Origin: Trichostrongylus colubriformis
Lineage: Eukaryota > Nematoda > Chromadorea > Rhabditida > Trichostrongylidae
Length of the DNA stretch: 64,000 nucleotides
Assembly: GCA_963978905.1 (NCBI GenBank)
Contig: OZ022261.1
Location: 29,633,686 to 29,697,685 of the forward strand
Direction: 5' to 3'
Shown: positions 33,560 to 45,926 of the stretch, one piece after another
Layout: each line of letters begins with the position of its first letter
Numbering within the stretch: position 1 is the stretch's first letter
Program-made: the position numbers and the translations under genes
Notes under the pieces: model-generated
Databases searched by the model: none
What the model saw: only the letters and a program-made list of their open reading frames with translations
What the model was told of the DNA's origin: nothing

Positions 33560-33720
33560 TTTGTCCAGGAAAATAAAAGCACTGACTCGTACATCGTTGC
33601 TCCCGTAAATCATTGCGTAGGCCAAATCGCGTTAACCTGCCACCACGAATCTGAGTGGAACTAGAATACGCGGCGCATTCCACGAAAGGGATTGATTGAT
33701 GTCGAAACCTTATCCTTCAT
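33560..33720 (+). repeat. tRNA-like SINE family S2, tail copy
   Basis: Body and tail only: AATAAAAGCACTGACTCGTA, GTAGGCCAAATCGCGTTA, GAGTGGAACTAGAATACGCG and AAAGGGATTGATTGATGTCG. Aligns with 2,410-2,590 and with 53,045-53,155. The tRNA-like head is missing, as in 5'-truncated retroposons. Confidence 0.6.
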
Positions 33721-33929
33721 CATTTTATGACTGAGTTGCATAATTGTATGCAAGACTTTCGTTCAGTGATGTAGTCTCAGTGGTAACTATACCTCTCAAT
33801 ATCTATAAAAGCAGGTGAACCTGTAGCAAAATTCGCTATTATATAGCCGTTTCATTTTCATGTGGATTTCAGTCTAATTGTAAAATCAGCTTGAAACCGC
33901 TATGAGGCTGCAAAAGATTCGCGGATTAC

Positions 33930-34253
33930 CGATAGTGACGATTCGCCCTTGTCCAATGGCGAAATGGTAACCAAGTGATCCGGAACCAATTATAATCCGT
34001 TGTTTGTGTTGACAAAGTTTCAAGGGGTTTGAGACACATGTTGTGAGTGAATTTGTGAGTGGTGGTGGTGATGGTGAATGTTCGAGGGGTGCTTCTCGTT
34101 TTTGCTGTTTGAGCTCTTCAAACCGCACCTCATCGTCAAGTGACAGCACGAGAAGAGGATAGCGGCACACTTTCCGAAATATTCCCTCCTTGATCCAAAG
34201 CCAGAAACCGTTTTCTTTTTTCAAATCAGAAGCCAGCCCTTTTTGCCCGCACT
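33930..34253 (-). CDS. Possible coding exon, unrecognised
   Basis: On the - strand GTTCTTCAG at 34,262-34,254 gives a good acceptor, and the sequence stays open for 107 codons to a donor G|GTAATC at 33,929. Both ends are phase 1. The predicted peptide begins CGQKGLASDLKKENGFWLWI and continues with an FRKVCRYPLLVLSLDDEVRF stretch, a Pro/Ser run (HSPSPPP) and IIIGSGSLGYHFAIGQG. It looks protein-like, but I do not recognise a family and found no partner exon. If no splice occurs, the frame runs on to a stop at 33,886. Confidence 0.3.
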
Positions 34254-34259
34254 CTGAAG

Positions 34260-37200
34260 AACGTCGCTACCTATCCATCACTGTAGCATCTACTACTGAT
34301 CTCTGAACAATGCCTAATGTCTATTCTCAATATGTTTTTTGACCATTTTGATTGAAGCCTTAATATCTTTATTATTGTAACTCTTTTTTCTTTCATGCTC
34401 ACCTGATAGGTGGGATCCTATTGCTTGTCTATTTCCTCAATTCCATTCACTGAAGAGCCTGAGGGCTGGCTAATGAATAACGGCTCATCTGAATCGGAGA
34501 AAAAATAACAACTCACTCTACTTATTTTACTTTAATCATGAGATCTCTACTGGAAAGAAATGATTTTCCCGCCACAAATTGATTGTCAGATCAAGATTTT
34601 TTTATTCGTTATAGCGATGCTCATTTCTCTTATCATTCAGTGTCACTCTCACTTGCTAAAGAGTTTAGTTACTTTTCCTGACAAAGTGGAAATCGATTAC
34701 GATCAGTCTTATAAGTGAAGTGAGTTTGTTCTTGTGATCGTCTCAAAGTGTTTACTTTACTAGTTTACTTTTTGTCTGCCAACGAGAGGAAAGCTCTTGC
34801 ATTAATTTTTTTCTGAATTCGTTGATTTTCTTGCTCGGCGTTCACCTACTGAAAGACCCACCAACATTTAGTGCTGTAGTGCTTTAGCAGCACTTTGAAC
34901 TTAGGATGCTTTCAGGCTAGATGAGACAGTGCTTTGATGCACCATAGACCTCATGCTTTGAAGAATCTTATACAAAATCTTCACTTGAGGGAAAACCCTC
35001 CCCCTGTGCACGCTCCACCTCCTTGATTACACAGAATATGAGTAGTGGTGAATGTACCGATCAGCCCTAGTGAATTTGTCGTTGTAACCGTTCACGCTGG
35101 TTACTTCAGCAATGACACTTGTCTGACAATGCGAGAAAAGCTTTTTAATTATTTTTTTCCGTTTTTCTTAATTCTCTTCTCACTCTGCGTTTAGCTTCTG
35201 ATAACTTCATTAAGGACTACTCCTTTCTCGGTACTTCAAATCAAAGAATTTTTCAAGTCAAATGAGCCACTCAATTATTCATTGTACCTCAGAACTAACC
35301 CATTCAAAAGTGTTTCTACAAACCACCTCAATCCTTATTTCAAAGTAGATCCTTCCCTTGAGTACATGCTCCTCTCCCTTAATAACATCAGCTTTATAAA
35401 TGTTGCTTCACAAATATTCACCTCATCTTACTATGTTTCGTTCCATTCCTTCTAACCAATTTCAATCTATTTTTGTCGGTGAAAAACGCATTTGTGATTC
35501 GCATGAATCGTGGAAAACTGCATCTCAAGCAGCCGATGCAAATTCCTACTGCCATGCGCAATAGTCGGCAAAAACACATCCTTTCGCAAAGGATACAACT
35601 TTTTCATTTCATCAATTTCCCTTTGTCTCTTAATCTCACTGAATTACTCACCCTGTTACTGACGTTAAGGTTTGAGCACATTTTTATTGAATCTGATTCA
35701 TGCTGGTGAATGGTGATGTTTGACAATGCTTGAAGTCTGACTTTACGATTCCCGCCTAGATAAGACTTTTCAGCTTTTGATTACTACATATTCATTGCTT
35801 CGGAACCTATAGATGTAGAGCTGGAAAAAACTTCTGAAAAAACTTGCGCACACTTCTGTTTCCTCTTGACAGGAACTCATCAGCTTGTTGAAATAAATTT
35901 GAAAAAAGTTGCATAGCATTCCACAAAGATCATGGCTCGTACAGCATCTCTACTCGTCATTCGATTTTCAGAGATGAAAGTCCTTCTTCTGAATATCGCC
36001 TCAAACATGTATCTATCGTTTTTGATCTTGTATTAGTTTCTACAATTTTTGCCACATTTTCACCGATTTTCTGGGAGCTTCCAGAAACTCTTGAGGGCGG
36101 GGTATATAAATTTCAATACTGGGGCATCTAATGGTAGTGGATTGTTCCAGCCTCTATCGAGACATAAAAAGGATAACTTCTCAAAGTGAATTTCGGTTGC
36201 TCCCTCTTTTTGAGTACAGCTGACTTTAATATGAATTAGATCGTGGCATTCAAAACCATGATGAGCTGATTCAAACCCGTATTTTTTATTTTCTTTCGAT
36301 TTTAATTTTTTCTCTTTTTCTGGTTGCTTTTCTTTATCTCGAAGGTGTTTTTCTACGAATTTTCCATTTTATGTATTAAATGCAGTATTTAGGATATGCG
36401 TATTGTAAATAACACACTTATTACTCACAGATTGAGGTCTAATTTTTGGCGTAATACGTAAAATTTGAAATTTAGAAAATCACAAAATTTCCCTACAAAC
36501 TAATACAATGTCGGCATACGCTTCCATTCAGAGCTCGCTCTCGCCACGATATGTGAAGTGGAGTTCAGAAGAAATTTGAGTAAGCTTCAAATAATTTGAG
36601 CGCTGTCTTAAACTAGTCTCGTCAAAAAAGACCTAGTGGCCTTAAAAGTCTTGTGGCCGGATAGGCCCTCATTGAGCTGCACGATTTTAAAATCTGTTAC
36701 TATGACCTCGAATGCCCCACATTTTGATGCGGCGCCGCATTACGTTACGTAGTGATGTCTACCCATCATAATATTAGCGTTTCCGTTGGGATTACACCAT
36801 CGTGATCACAAGAAGCGGATATAATATCATTCCGGGAACAAATATTTGATCGCCGCATACGACACACTGTAACAAGGCTCCTGAAAAGCTGCTCAATAAT
36901 TCGTCGTTGTCGACGAGCTTTTTCATGGGTCGTCGTCAGGAAATTTGTGGACATCTGTGAATATGTAAAACAGATCGCGTCGTTTCTGTTGCTAGTAATC
37001 CACGGATAGGCTGTTCTCCTTGTGCCTCTCTCAACAAACAATCTCCCCCCCCCGCTCAACACCAACGACATCTCGATCTTTCTCTCTCGTCGTTGTTTAA
37101 TTGTTGTTCACGGTTGTAGAGACGACTACAATACCTGTAATCTCTACAGTAAGTCTTATACAGTGTGTGTACAGTTCCGTACAGCACAGTGCACAACAAA

Positions 37201-38310
37201 GTCGTCTGAGAGCAATTACACGGGTGAGCCGTTCAAAAACAAGGACTAGGAGGGGTTGAAGAAACAATTTTTGCGGAGCAAAATCCTTGCCAAATTCTGC
37301 GCTCGTAGTTGATTTTTGGAAAAAAAGGTCGAGTGACCTTCAGTGACTTCCTCATAATTGGGTGGCAATTCGAAAAACAGCCAACCAATCAGAAAAAAAG
37401 TCGACCGCGTCAAGAATCTGCGCCAAAGGTTAACAAGTGATTGGTTAGAATTCCTCGGCCTTTGTTGCATTGATGGACGTCACTACTGACAAGATGTGCT
37501 CGCGGAAGTGATGCCGTTGCCAATCCGTCCGTACAAGCTCTTCTGTTTTCTCACCTCGTAACTCGGCCCTCAGCTCTCTTTCCCACAGTACCCTATCCTC
37601 AAAGCGTCATTCTCATATCAAAGTGCACCGCGCTCATTACGATCTCGAATCGTGCTCTTGTCAACATACCACCTAAACCTCCTAAACCCACTCAACCTGC
37701 ACGATTTTGCACAAATATCTAACACTAAAGGTTCTGCTATAAAGTATAATGTACTTAAAGTAAAAATCCATTTGCACACATTATTTTTTTATTCATTAGA
37801 GTCATTCCCTTCTCAGATGAGCTTAGTAAAGTGTACCTTCCACCTTTACGCCACAGCACATTCAAAATATTTTTGAGCAAGTCCCTGCGTCTATGAGGGC
37901 TTGCTTGCGCCTCGAACTACATTTTGATATGCATACATGTTCGCTTTTTTTTCTATAACGTGGGTAAAGTAAAACCCAATTGTGGTCATTATTTTTATAT
38001 TCATAGGAGTGATCCCCTTACTTGATGAGCTTATGAAAAGCACTGTTCGTATAACAAATAGTGATAATGATGTATGTGAATCAATGTGAGATAAGCTTAT
38101 AAGGCTCAAAATCCCTTTGCAACCATTTTTGCAACCATTTTGTGAACGCTTTTTTTGAAATTGATATTTTATATATATATATATTGATGATTACTGATTA
38201 CTAATTGATATATTAATTATTGGTTATATATTTTGACATATGTTTCACAACAATTGTGAAACATTCAGATATCCATGAGACTCCGGAACAGCACAATATT
38301 GAAGTATTTT
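34260..38310. other. Long AT-rich stretch without recognised genes
   Basis: Mostly AT-rich DNA with T-runs. A - strand frame ending at 36,766 has an ATG directly behind a splice-like TTTACATATTCACAG (near 36,950) and gives a 62-residue basic peptide; this is weak. A heat-shock-like CTGGGAGCTTCCAGAA lies at 36,071-36,086. An (AT)n tract is at 38,169-38,184. Confidence 0.5.
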
Positions 38311-38320
38311 GATATATATT

Positions 38321-38410
38321 TAATGGATTAGCACTTATGCCCGGAAATCATAGAGTGCGGGTTCGAGTCCCGTCCAAGACCTGCTTTTGCCCATATCTCA
38401 CCATACTGGG
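38321..38410 (+). repeat. tRNA-derived SINE, family S1 copy 1
   Basis: A-box-like TGGATTAGCAC and B-box GGGTTCGAGTCCC are spaced as in a tRNA, followed by CTTTTGCCCATATCTCACC. Copies lie at 63,115-63,210 (inverted) and 63,301-63,400. The acceptor stem does not close, so it is a retroposon or relic, not a working tRNA gene. Confidence 0.7.
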
Positions 38411-41190
38411 AGCAACCTTTTTGAGCCTTTTGAAAGAAACTTTAGCAGTCTCGCACTGTTTTATACATATTTACTTCAACATGAGGCTTCGAAACAAGAC
38501 AATACTGTAATGAGAATAAAAATCATTATTATCCTAATTGCCCCATGTGTGTTTCACACAAGCGATTATGACAGTTGGTGCATGAGGGCTGCGAAATGAG
38601 GTAAAGTGAATGGTCCTCGATGAAGTGCAGTCGGGGGGCATTGTTTTCAAAGAGGTGCCCACCCACCTACCCCACCTCTCGTCTCCATTGAAGGGCCTCT
38701 GTAAGAAGGCGAAAGGAAGTGCCGTTTGCCTTGACGAGCACAATGCCGCCACGACGACGACGACCATCGACGTAAACATGTGTTGTCGTACGTACGGTGG
38801 GAGACAGCCACAAACGTATGTGTGTACACCTGAATTCACTATGACCTAACCGGTCGTTTTCATGGGGGTCTTCCTTGGGTATCCCTCCTATCGCTATGTC
38901 CTCACACCTCTTTTTAGTTTACTCTCCACTATTTATTCCCTCGTCTTTACCAAATTCATTTACCTTCTATTTCTGCGACAAGTACATAACATAGAAATCA
39001 TGTTGGACTACCATTACTTTAAAAACGTTTTCAGTGATGTGAAAATTGCGCACTTTTCTATTGAAAAATTAATCTCACTGCTGTAAAACCATTCAAATAC
39101 CCTTACAAAACTAATTTAATTTGAAGTATGGAATTCATCCAGAACTGATCAGATCATAGGTCCTACTAATATTTTTAGCACTTTATTCTCCTTCAGTAAT
39201 TTCGACTGACGAATCCGGGTATTTCTGTACAGAGGTTTTTCGTTACACGGGCATTCAGTTCCACGTCATTTTATTGCCGCTTCAGTCCTCCCCAAGGTGT
39301 AATTCAATTCGGTTACATCTTGTAGCACATCACACTCGCTATTGTAACCGGTGAATTTTTCAGAAATACGGAATGTGTGTAAAGTCATAAGATACTATGT
39401 GATTTTCGTGAATACACGCATATGCCTCTTCAATGCTGACTCAGTAGCTCACAATATATTACGAATAATCTGTTAACCCTGAAGGTGCAAGAATTAACTA
39501 AAAGTTAAAGCTAGTCACCTATCCATGGTCTTTTTGACGCACAACGACTGCTATGGCATCGAATTTCTTTTCACCCTCATGCACTCCAATTTATTTTCTT
39601 CTACTACCCATATTAATATTACCTATTCTATTTAATATTTTGATATACTCCATAGGCAATGTTCAATGACTCCCTCAATTCGCATTCCATAAATTAATCA
39701 GGGGAAACAAAATGGCTTTATTTCGTGACTAGAGTTTCAACCGCGGAATAGTTTGGCTACTAAGCCTCGTTTTTTGCAGGCGAAACTCGGATGTCGGGAT
39801 CAAAAACTAAAAATGAAGGGTTTTGCCCATTTTTAGCTTTGTAGTGGTCATGTACGGTGCCACATATGGTGTACACACATCTATGTCCCTTTTTGAATTC
39901 CATACAGAACATGCCATGGCTCCTATCCCTTTCTATCCATTTTCGTTAAATTTCGAGACTCCGTTTACTAGTTTATTTTTTTTGTTGATCCATTTCTCGC
40001 CGTTTTTTACAGTACCACGCTGCAAACATGCGTACAGGGAGTTAAAACCGAGCGAAATCCATCGGGCAAGGCTCGAACTCGCAGTACAACCTCTTTCAAG
40101 ACTTATCGTACACGAAATTGTCGCGTCATTTTGTCTGCTTGCTCTTTACATCAAGATTCTCTTCAGGAGGCTCAGCTGTTCCTCAAAAAAATCCGCGGAT
40201 GAAGTTGTTATGCGGCTCTCTTGCGTCAAATTGTGGATAATTTTTGCAACATTTCCTGTGCAACTTTCTGGAAGCTTCCAGTAATTTCTGGAATAGGATG
40301 CAGAGAGAGGACACCCAATACAATTTACCAACATATTAGGTTTACTCCTATGTCTGCACCTGTAAAAAATGTCACCTTTTCGAGAAGGACTTTGATTGCT
40401 TCCTCTTGTCTCCTGGGTTCCATGCAAGGGACGAGGCTATGGAAATTATAAGTACGATAAGCTGACTTCAAATATTTTTCTATTAGGTTGTTGTATAATT
40501 AGTGAGGCTCTTTAATGCTGCATTTCTTCTTTAGTGGAAATTGACGTTTTGACCATTTCCAAATGGGAAGCAGTCCCTGATTGGTGGTGAAAACGAACGC
40601 TCCCGAATAATCATTTAAACAAGTTTTTGCTAAATTTTGTTATTATTTTTGCTAAATAAAATTGTTGAAGAAAGCCGGATTAGTTATGTACCAGCCCAAT
40701 GGTCATTTTTCAAACTAATTGGAAGGGCACATTTTGAATTTTTTTTCAATTTCCAAATATCAATTATTTTTCGATATGTCATTATAGGTTCATATGGATA
40801 ACAAAATTTGCTTCTAAAGACAAGGCTTTTGGGTAAAGAAGGTAGATTTGAAGAGATGAAAACTGTTAAAGATGAAAAAAGTTTCCTTGCAACCTATACA
40901 ATTCAATCCTTCAAAGTACTCAATTATGGCGTTATCCGGAGACACAATTAACATGGAAACATTTTTCTGCATCAGGGGAACTGATGATTGCTGATCGCCA
41001 TTATTCTCAAAACATCAGAAATCGGGGTAGATTCAGCGACGTGCAGACGTGGCCACTTTCCAGTGAACGGTTGATCATTCTATTGTAGACCCATATACCT
41101 TCAGAAATTATACTTTCACTTTGGAAGGTATAAGTACTCATTAAGTCAACTCTTCTTTTGTCCTAGATTAATTCCGATTAAGCGATCTCA
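38411..41190. other. Unrecognised DNA; heat-shock-like palindrome at 40,265-40,292
   Basis: No gene is supported. At 40,268-40,281 CTGGAAGCTTCCAG is a perfect palindrome and the wider TTCTGGAAGCTTCCAG plus TTTCTGGAA carries alternating TTC/GAA blocks like a heat shock element. The 153-codon + strand frame at 39,823-40,284 crosses this region, has no family features and is most likely chance. Confidence 0.5.
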
Positions 41191-41199
41191 AGGAGTGCT

Positions 41200-41520
41200 C
41201 GAAAGCACTCCTCGAGATCGCTGTCGCCACATCTGCTTGGTCCGTCTCCATGTGGTGGGTGCCCACGGCGGAATAACCGTTGAGGGCGGGGTAACGTTGG
41301 AAGCAGTGGCTTGGCCGCTCTCGCCGTCTGAATCACCCCTTCAGTGATAGAGAGCGTGCAAAAGTACGCCCTCGATAAGGACCAGTGGTAGAAGAGAGCT
41401 CCTATCGCTCGGCTTCATGACCGTATTTTTTTGTTTTTTCCTATTTACCATCTTCACTTTCATATCATATTCCATAATCAGACAAAGTTATCCCTAAAGG
41501 TGTCTTTAGAGCATTTCACG
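41200..41520 (+). repeat. Dispersed repeat R5, copy 5
   Basis: Contains GGGCGGGGTAACGTTGG, CCGCTCTCGCCGTCTGAATC, CAGTGATAGAGAGCGTG and the tail TTTTTTCCTATTTACC with TTATCCCTAAAGGTGTCTTT. Same layout as the other R5 copies. Confidence 0.65.
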
Positions 41521-41869
41521 CTCTTCACTCCATCCTTCCGCTAATTTCTTTCCTTGACTTGAATTCCTTGCCAACTTCAGATTATTTGTGTTATTGGCTT
41601 ACTCTGGTTATTTCTTATTAGCGAGTCTGTCGCGCACGTGTTAGATGTGGACTGTTTTCTACTTTACTTAAATGCTAGAGAAAATATGTTCCATGTGAAT
41701 ATGACCCTCGATACGCGTTTGTATGGGCCAGATATTTTTCGAAGGCGGTACCTCTATGAAAATCAAAAAGACCATTATTTTTTGTGTGAAAGTTGCTTGA
41801 AAAAAGCTGGAGCAAAAGCCACAAATTCTTGATATTTCCGCTGCACCACTGTAGGATGGCTACAGATAC

Positions 41870-42250
41870 CGAGAGGGGGAATTTTGGTCTACGATACTCG
41901 CTTGTAGTTCGGCTATTGCACACACGACGCCTTGCCCAGTCATCGAGCGTGGATTCATCCTACCATAAACGCATTTTTCGTATTTCTTCACTTCTTAACC
42001 CTTTCAATATCTCACTTGTTTGTTTCTGTTCACTGCTTAACTTGTTGAACATCACATGAATGAAATCAATTCTGCCCTTCATCCGCCACCGACAGGCAAC
42101 TCGGCCACTGAAGCGAGCAGTTCAAGGTGAAGCGCTCTAGGATCGCAATAACGCCCGGAAGGCGCGTTTTTCAACGCGAGTTTCGATGCATATCATTTCT
42201 TCTCGGCTTAAATGTTCGTTTCCAAAAAAAATGGTATTTCCAGATACTTT
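41870..42250 (+). repeat. Dispersed repeat R7, copy 1
   Basis: Aligns with 56,817-57,190 over its length: GCACACACGACGCCTTG, CGTATTTCTTCACTT, CACTTGTTTGTTTCTGTTCA, CTCGGCCACTGAAGC and AGGCGCGTTTTTCA are in the same order in both. Non-coding; element type unknown. Confidence 0.75.
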
Positions 42251-42329
42251 TTTCTTCCTTGATCCATTTCTGGTGCCTTCAAGAAATGCGGATGCTAGTC
42301 TTTCAATGATGCTCCCCTTCATCTAAATA

Positions 42330-43435
42330 CGTTTGAGATAAGTCGTGGCTACGCCATTCCCTCACTGGCACATATTTCACCAAAGGCTTCCACACTGGTG
42401 TGCTTGTTCCGGAATCATATGACAGCTGGCATCATGTGTATTCCGAGTAAAGCACTTGATTCGAAGCATCTCAGATAAGTGGCGGGGACCCGGACGCACT
42501 CAGCGAACAAAAAAATCATATTTGAGGAAATTGACGGCTACAGCGCTTGCTTACGGTTTCAGTTTTTTCTGATAATCAGTTTTTTTAATCCACCCTGAAA
42601 TCTGCTAGCAGTATTTCCATTCTTACATGCACTCCCTTTATTGATCGCAAGAGAACGTTTCTGAGAGCTCATCTTCGCTACTTATCCTGGAAAAAAGTAT
42701 GCTTTGTGGGCTCTAATTTTCAAACTACAGAGGGTCATGTTTTCTTCCTAACATGACTTAATAACCTTATACCGGTCACGGGGTCCTGCCTGCTGCGTAT
42801 GCAACACAAATTTCTTGAAAGACTATGAGATGTCTCCGCTCCTGCTCACTCCTCGGGATTCGGGCGTGCCCTGGCAGACCAAGCGCCCTTTCAAAGACGA
42901 CTCCTGATTGTGAGCGAAATTCGAGATATGGCGCAATCCAGTATTGTTATCTTGCACTCGACAAATTCGAAGCCAAAAAGAGGCTGAGCTGTCCGGCTGG
43001 GTAGTCGATATGTAATGGCGTTTGGTGCGGTTGTCGTCGATGTAACGGGAATCCCGGCAAAAGGAGCCTGAAGGAGACGTCTCTTTCAACGGCTACCACT
43101 TAGTGTATTCCAGCCCGCCCTTTTCAACATGGCCCGCCCATTTGCGGACGGAATGAATGATGTTCAGGGGGTCTTGTTTCCCGCGTTTTTACCCGTTTAC
43201 TCCGTTTTTCCTTCCTTTTGTGTAACTAATCATTTCGACTTTCACATTCGATGATCTTTTCATATTTGGCCTAACTACCTCTGCCACTGCCTTTAATGTA
43301 TACTTTGCTATCCTTCGATGATATTGCTCGAACAATCCGTTTCATATATAGGGCTGGAACGTGCTATCGTTGCCATAAAATCGGCCGATGATATATTATC
43401 TATCATTATTTACAACCTGCTCCGACTTCTAAGTT
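42330..43435. other. Unrecognised DNA, possible R5 tail
   Basis: 43,040-43,220 has GAAGGAGACGTCTC and a tail TTTACCCGTTTACTCCG that resembles R5 but is more diverged. No gene seen. Confidence 0.4.
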
Positions 43436-43439
43436 ATCT

Positions 43440-43965
43440 CTTGGATCCATTTCATCAGAAATTATCATTTCTAGGATCAAAGAATTGATGGGCCACTTGC
43501 AAATGTGCTAACTCTTCTTGGAAATGTGCGCCAGAAATATGGTTTTGTGGTGAGCAAAAAAATGGAGGCCGTCCAATGAGTACGGCGAATGCTTGAGAAG
43601 CTCTCATCCCAGCTCTTGCAGGGCCGTTTCCATAAAGCTTGCCGGTGGGCGCGCAGTGTTGTGGAGGAACACACAACTTTTCCTTCTCCCTTTTTAACTG
43701 CAGAGCGTCATTAACTCGAGATGCTGGGCTATATAAGGTCCTCGCAGCCCTTCTCGTTATTCTTCACCTACAAACACTCGGACCACTTCTTGTCAGAATC
43801 TGAAGGAAGTCCGATGAGCGGCGTGTCTCCCGAGTTGAAATCGCCTCTTTAGAACTTGGCATACCAATTCCGTACAATTGATTCACTGGCAAAATCTACG
43901 AACAAACTGCAGTTGTCACAAGTCGTTTAGCAGCGCTCTATTTTTTATGGAAAGCGAGGGAAAGA
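43440..43965 (-). pseudogene. Mariner-like transposase fossil
   Basis: On the - strand about 43,800-43,925 reads a helix-turn-helix end and linker, WYAKF then RGDFNSGDTPLIGLPS, matching W-F-A-K-F-R-x-GDF-x-L-x-D of mariners. From 43,660 leftward it reads LHNTARPPASF in place of LHDNARPH, then LQELG, ELLKHSPYSLDGLHFF in place of PPYSPDLAPSDYHFF. Stops interrupt it, catalytic residues are lost and the centre is missing. No inverted ends were found, so it is older than Mar1-Mar5. Confidence 0.65.
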
Positions 43966-44208
43966 AATTGTCGAAAATGGTGATTTTCACTAGCAGTCTA
44001 ATCCATCTGCCATACTCTGTATGCGATGCAGACTAACCTTCGGAAAAAAACGGGAAAATGAAATTATATTCAAGAATACATGCTTTCAAATGAGATTAAT
44101 CCCGGTTAATGCTTCCTTGAGTGCTTCCACGTGCTGGGAGAAAACCTGGGCATTAATGTTGATTAATAATAACTGACATGTTATGGCGGCGTTCCGCTTT
44201 CACGGTGA

Positions 44209-44505
44209 TGGACTGGGTGGGTTCAGTTCTCTTGTACGGATTTCTTCGGCGGTTTCCTTGATGTTCCGTCAGAGCCGCGAAGGGATAGGGCGTTTGATGG
44301 TGTAGTGGATATCCAAATCTTGAGCCACGTTAACGCCTTCGAGGAATACGATCTGGTCGTATTCAGGCCGTCAATAAAAATTCCACCTAACAACTTCGTT
44401 GGCATAGCAGAGCAAATTGAAATTAGCTGTGATGTGATTTACAGCCTAATTATGATGTTCCAGCTCCTAATATACGTTTATCCAAATTTTCCTGAAGCTG
44501 GCTAA
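44209..44505 (+). other. Ambiguous open segment, protein-like on both strands
   Basis: The + strand stays open for 98 codons after an acceptor-like GGGTTCAG at 44,219-44,226, reading DIQILSHVNAFEEYDLVVFR and onward to a stop at 44,505. The - strand in another frame reads YDQIVFLEGVNVAQDLDIHY before a stop. Both look protein-like, neither is recognised. It may be a decayed coding sequence. Bases 43,966-44,208 hold nothing. Confidence 0.25.
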
Positions 44506-44509
44506 TTCG

Positions 44510-45832
44510 AAAGTACATGCAAAAGGGATTCCATAGAGCCAAGGTAACGATCGTGATGTTTATCAAGTGGATACCTAGAAGTTGTAGCTTACGTGTGAAA
44601 AACGTTTTTCTGCTGCTTGAGAACCTTCGAAACTACATAAATCATACAGTTACCAAATTTGTGCTTGAAAAGATGAGTATTCAAAAGTATTCAGAAAGTA
44701 TTCATCATTGCGGGACCCTATGATCTCAGGGTGATAAACGTACCGAAGAGAGAGTGTTTCGCGGTAACCCAAACCGGGTAGTTGTATAAGCTAAAAAAAT
44801 ATTACGATTTTGATGGAGTTTTTGCCTGCTGAAAAGCTCTTCTGTACCTGAATATACTACAATAATCTGCTATAAGTAGCTACGATAACGATTTTTCTCT
44901 CTGCTCTTGGTGTATAGCATAGAGGGATGATATCCATTGTTGTTTGGTCTCTGTGGGCCCGTGTGAAACGGAAAAATCTTCTGTAAATATGCACTACATT
45001 GTGAACACCTTTGTAGTTTTGTAATTGTAATCCTTGTGTGAGTGTTGTCATCCAAAGCGAAAAGTTCGAAGTGCGGGTTTCGCAGCACTTCTGAGTGTTG
45101 AACATGACGAGAACGGGGACGGCTGGAGGACATGGCGACCGACCGGCCGGTCACTTCTGGCCACTCTGACCGGTTCTCTTTGTGTAATTCAAGAGTGAAA
45201 TGGCAAAACATCCACAATTCCAGTGCAAACTTTGATCGATACATTGCCTGTGTGTATTGCACGTGCACTCATCGAATATGACCGTATTACATGCTGATCG
45301 ACAGTAATACTTGAGTAAAACGATATGTTTCAGATGAATCTTGCCGTCTGAACCCGTCACCTCACACGAATAATGTCTGGTCGGAGGATACTGCGACGCT
45401 TTTCCTCCAGTATTTCTGGTGAGCTTGAACGTACCGTAAATTTTTTGCACTTTCATTCGAATACGCTACTTAATGCCCTCAATCAGCACGAAATCGCATT
45501 TTACAATTTTTTAAGAACTCGCTATATTCAACTTGCTCCGGTAGTTGCACACTTAAAGCTAGTTTATTAGACTACTATCATAGCTTGACAACAGTTTCAG
45601 GCAGCAATTTAATTTCTGACTATGAATGTTCCCTGAAATTTTTTGATTTGCTAGAGATCATGCAAGACTAAGTTCTTTTGTGGTAAGGAACTGATCCGTC
45701 TTTGGTACTAGTTTGAACGATCTGGAGGGTTCCGAGCAGAATTTTTACCGAACACACAATGCTTGGAGAAAGGGGTGTAGTAAATTGAACTACATAGTTG
45801 TCTTCAAGAAATTTTAGATATACAGTAGCGCT
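44510..45832. other. Unrecognised DNA
   Basis: A - strand frame at 45,151-45,456 (101 codons) has ten cysteines clustered in its C-terminal two thirds (CRSAC, CTC and CGC motifs), and a second - strand frame of 132 codons overlaps it. No splice structure or family supports either. Left as unexplained. Confidence 0.35.
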
Positions 45833-45926
45833 CAAAAGTATTCGGCCAAGTGGTTTTTCACTTGGGTTTTTCACTTGTAACTTTTTTGCGACTGGACCGA
45901 TCTAAGAGAAATTTTAGTATGTTGTA

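Noticed and set aside
39823..40284. 153-codon + strand frame
   Set aside because: No recognisable domain, low-complexity Phe/Ser content and no sister copy; likely chance in AT-rich DNA.
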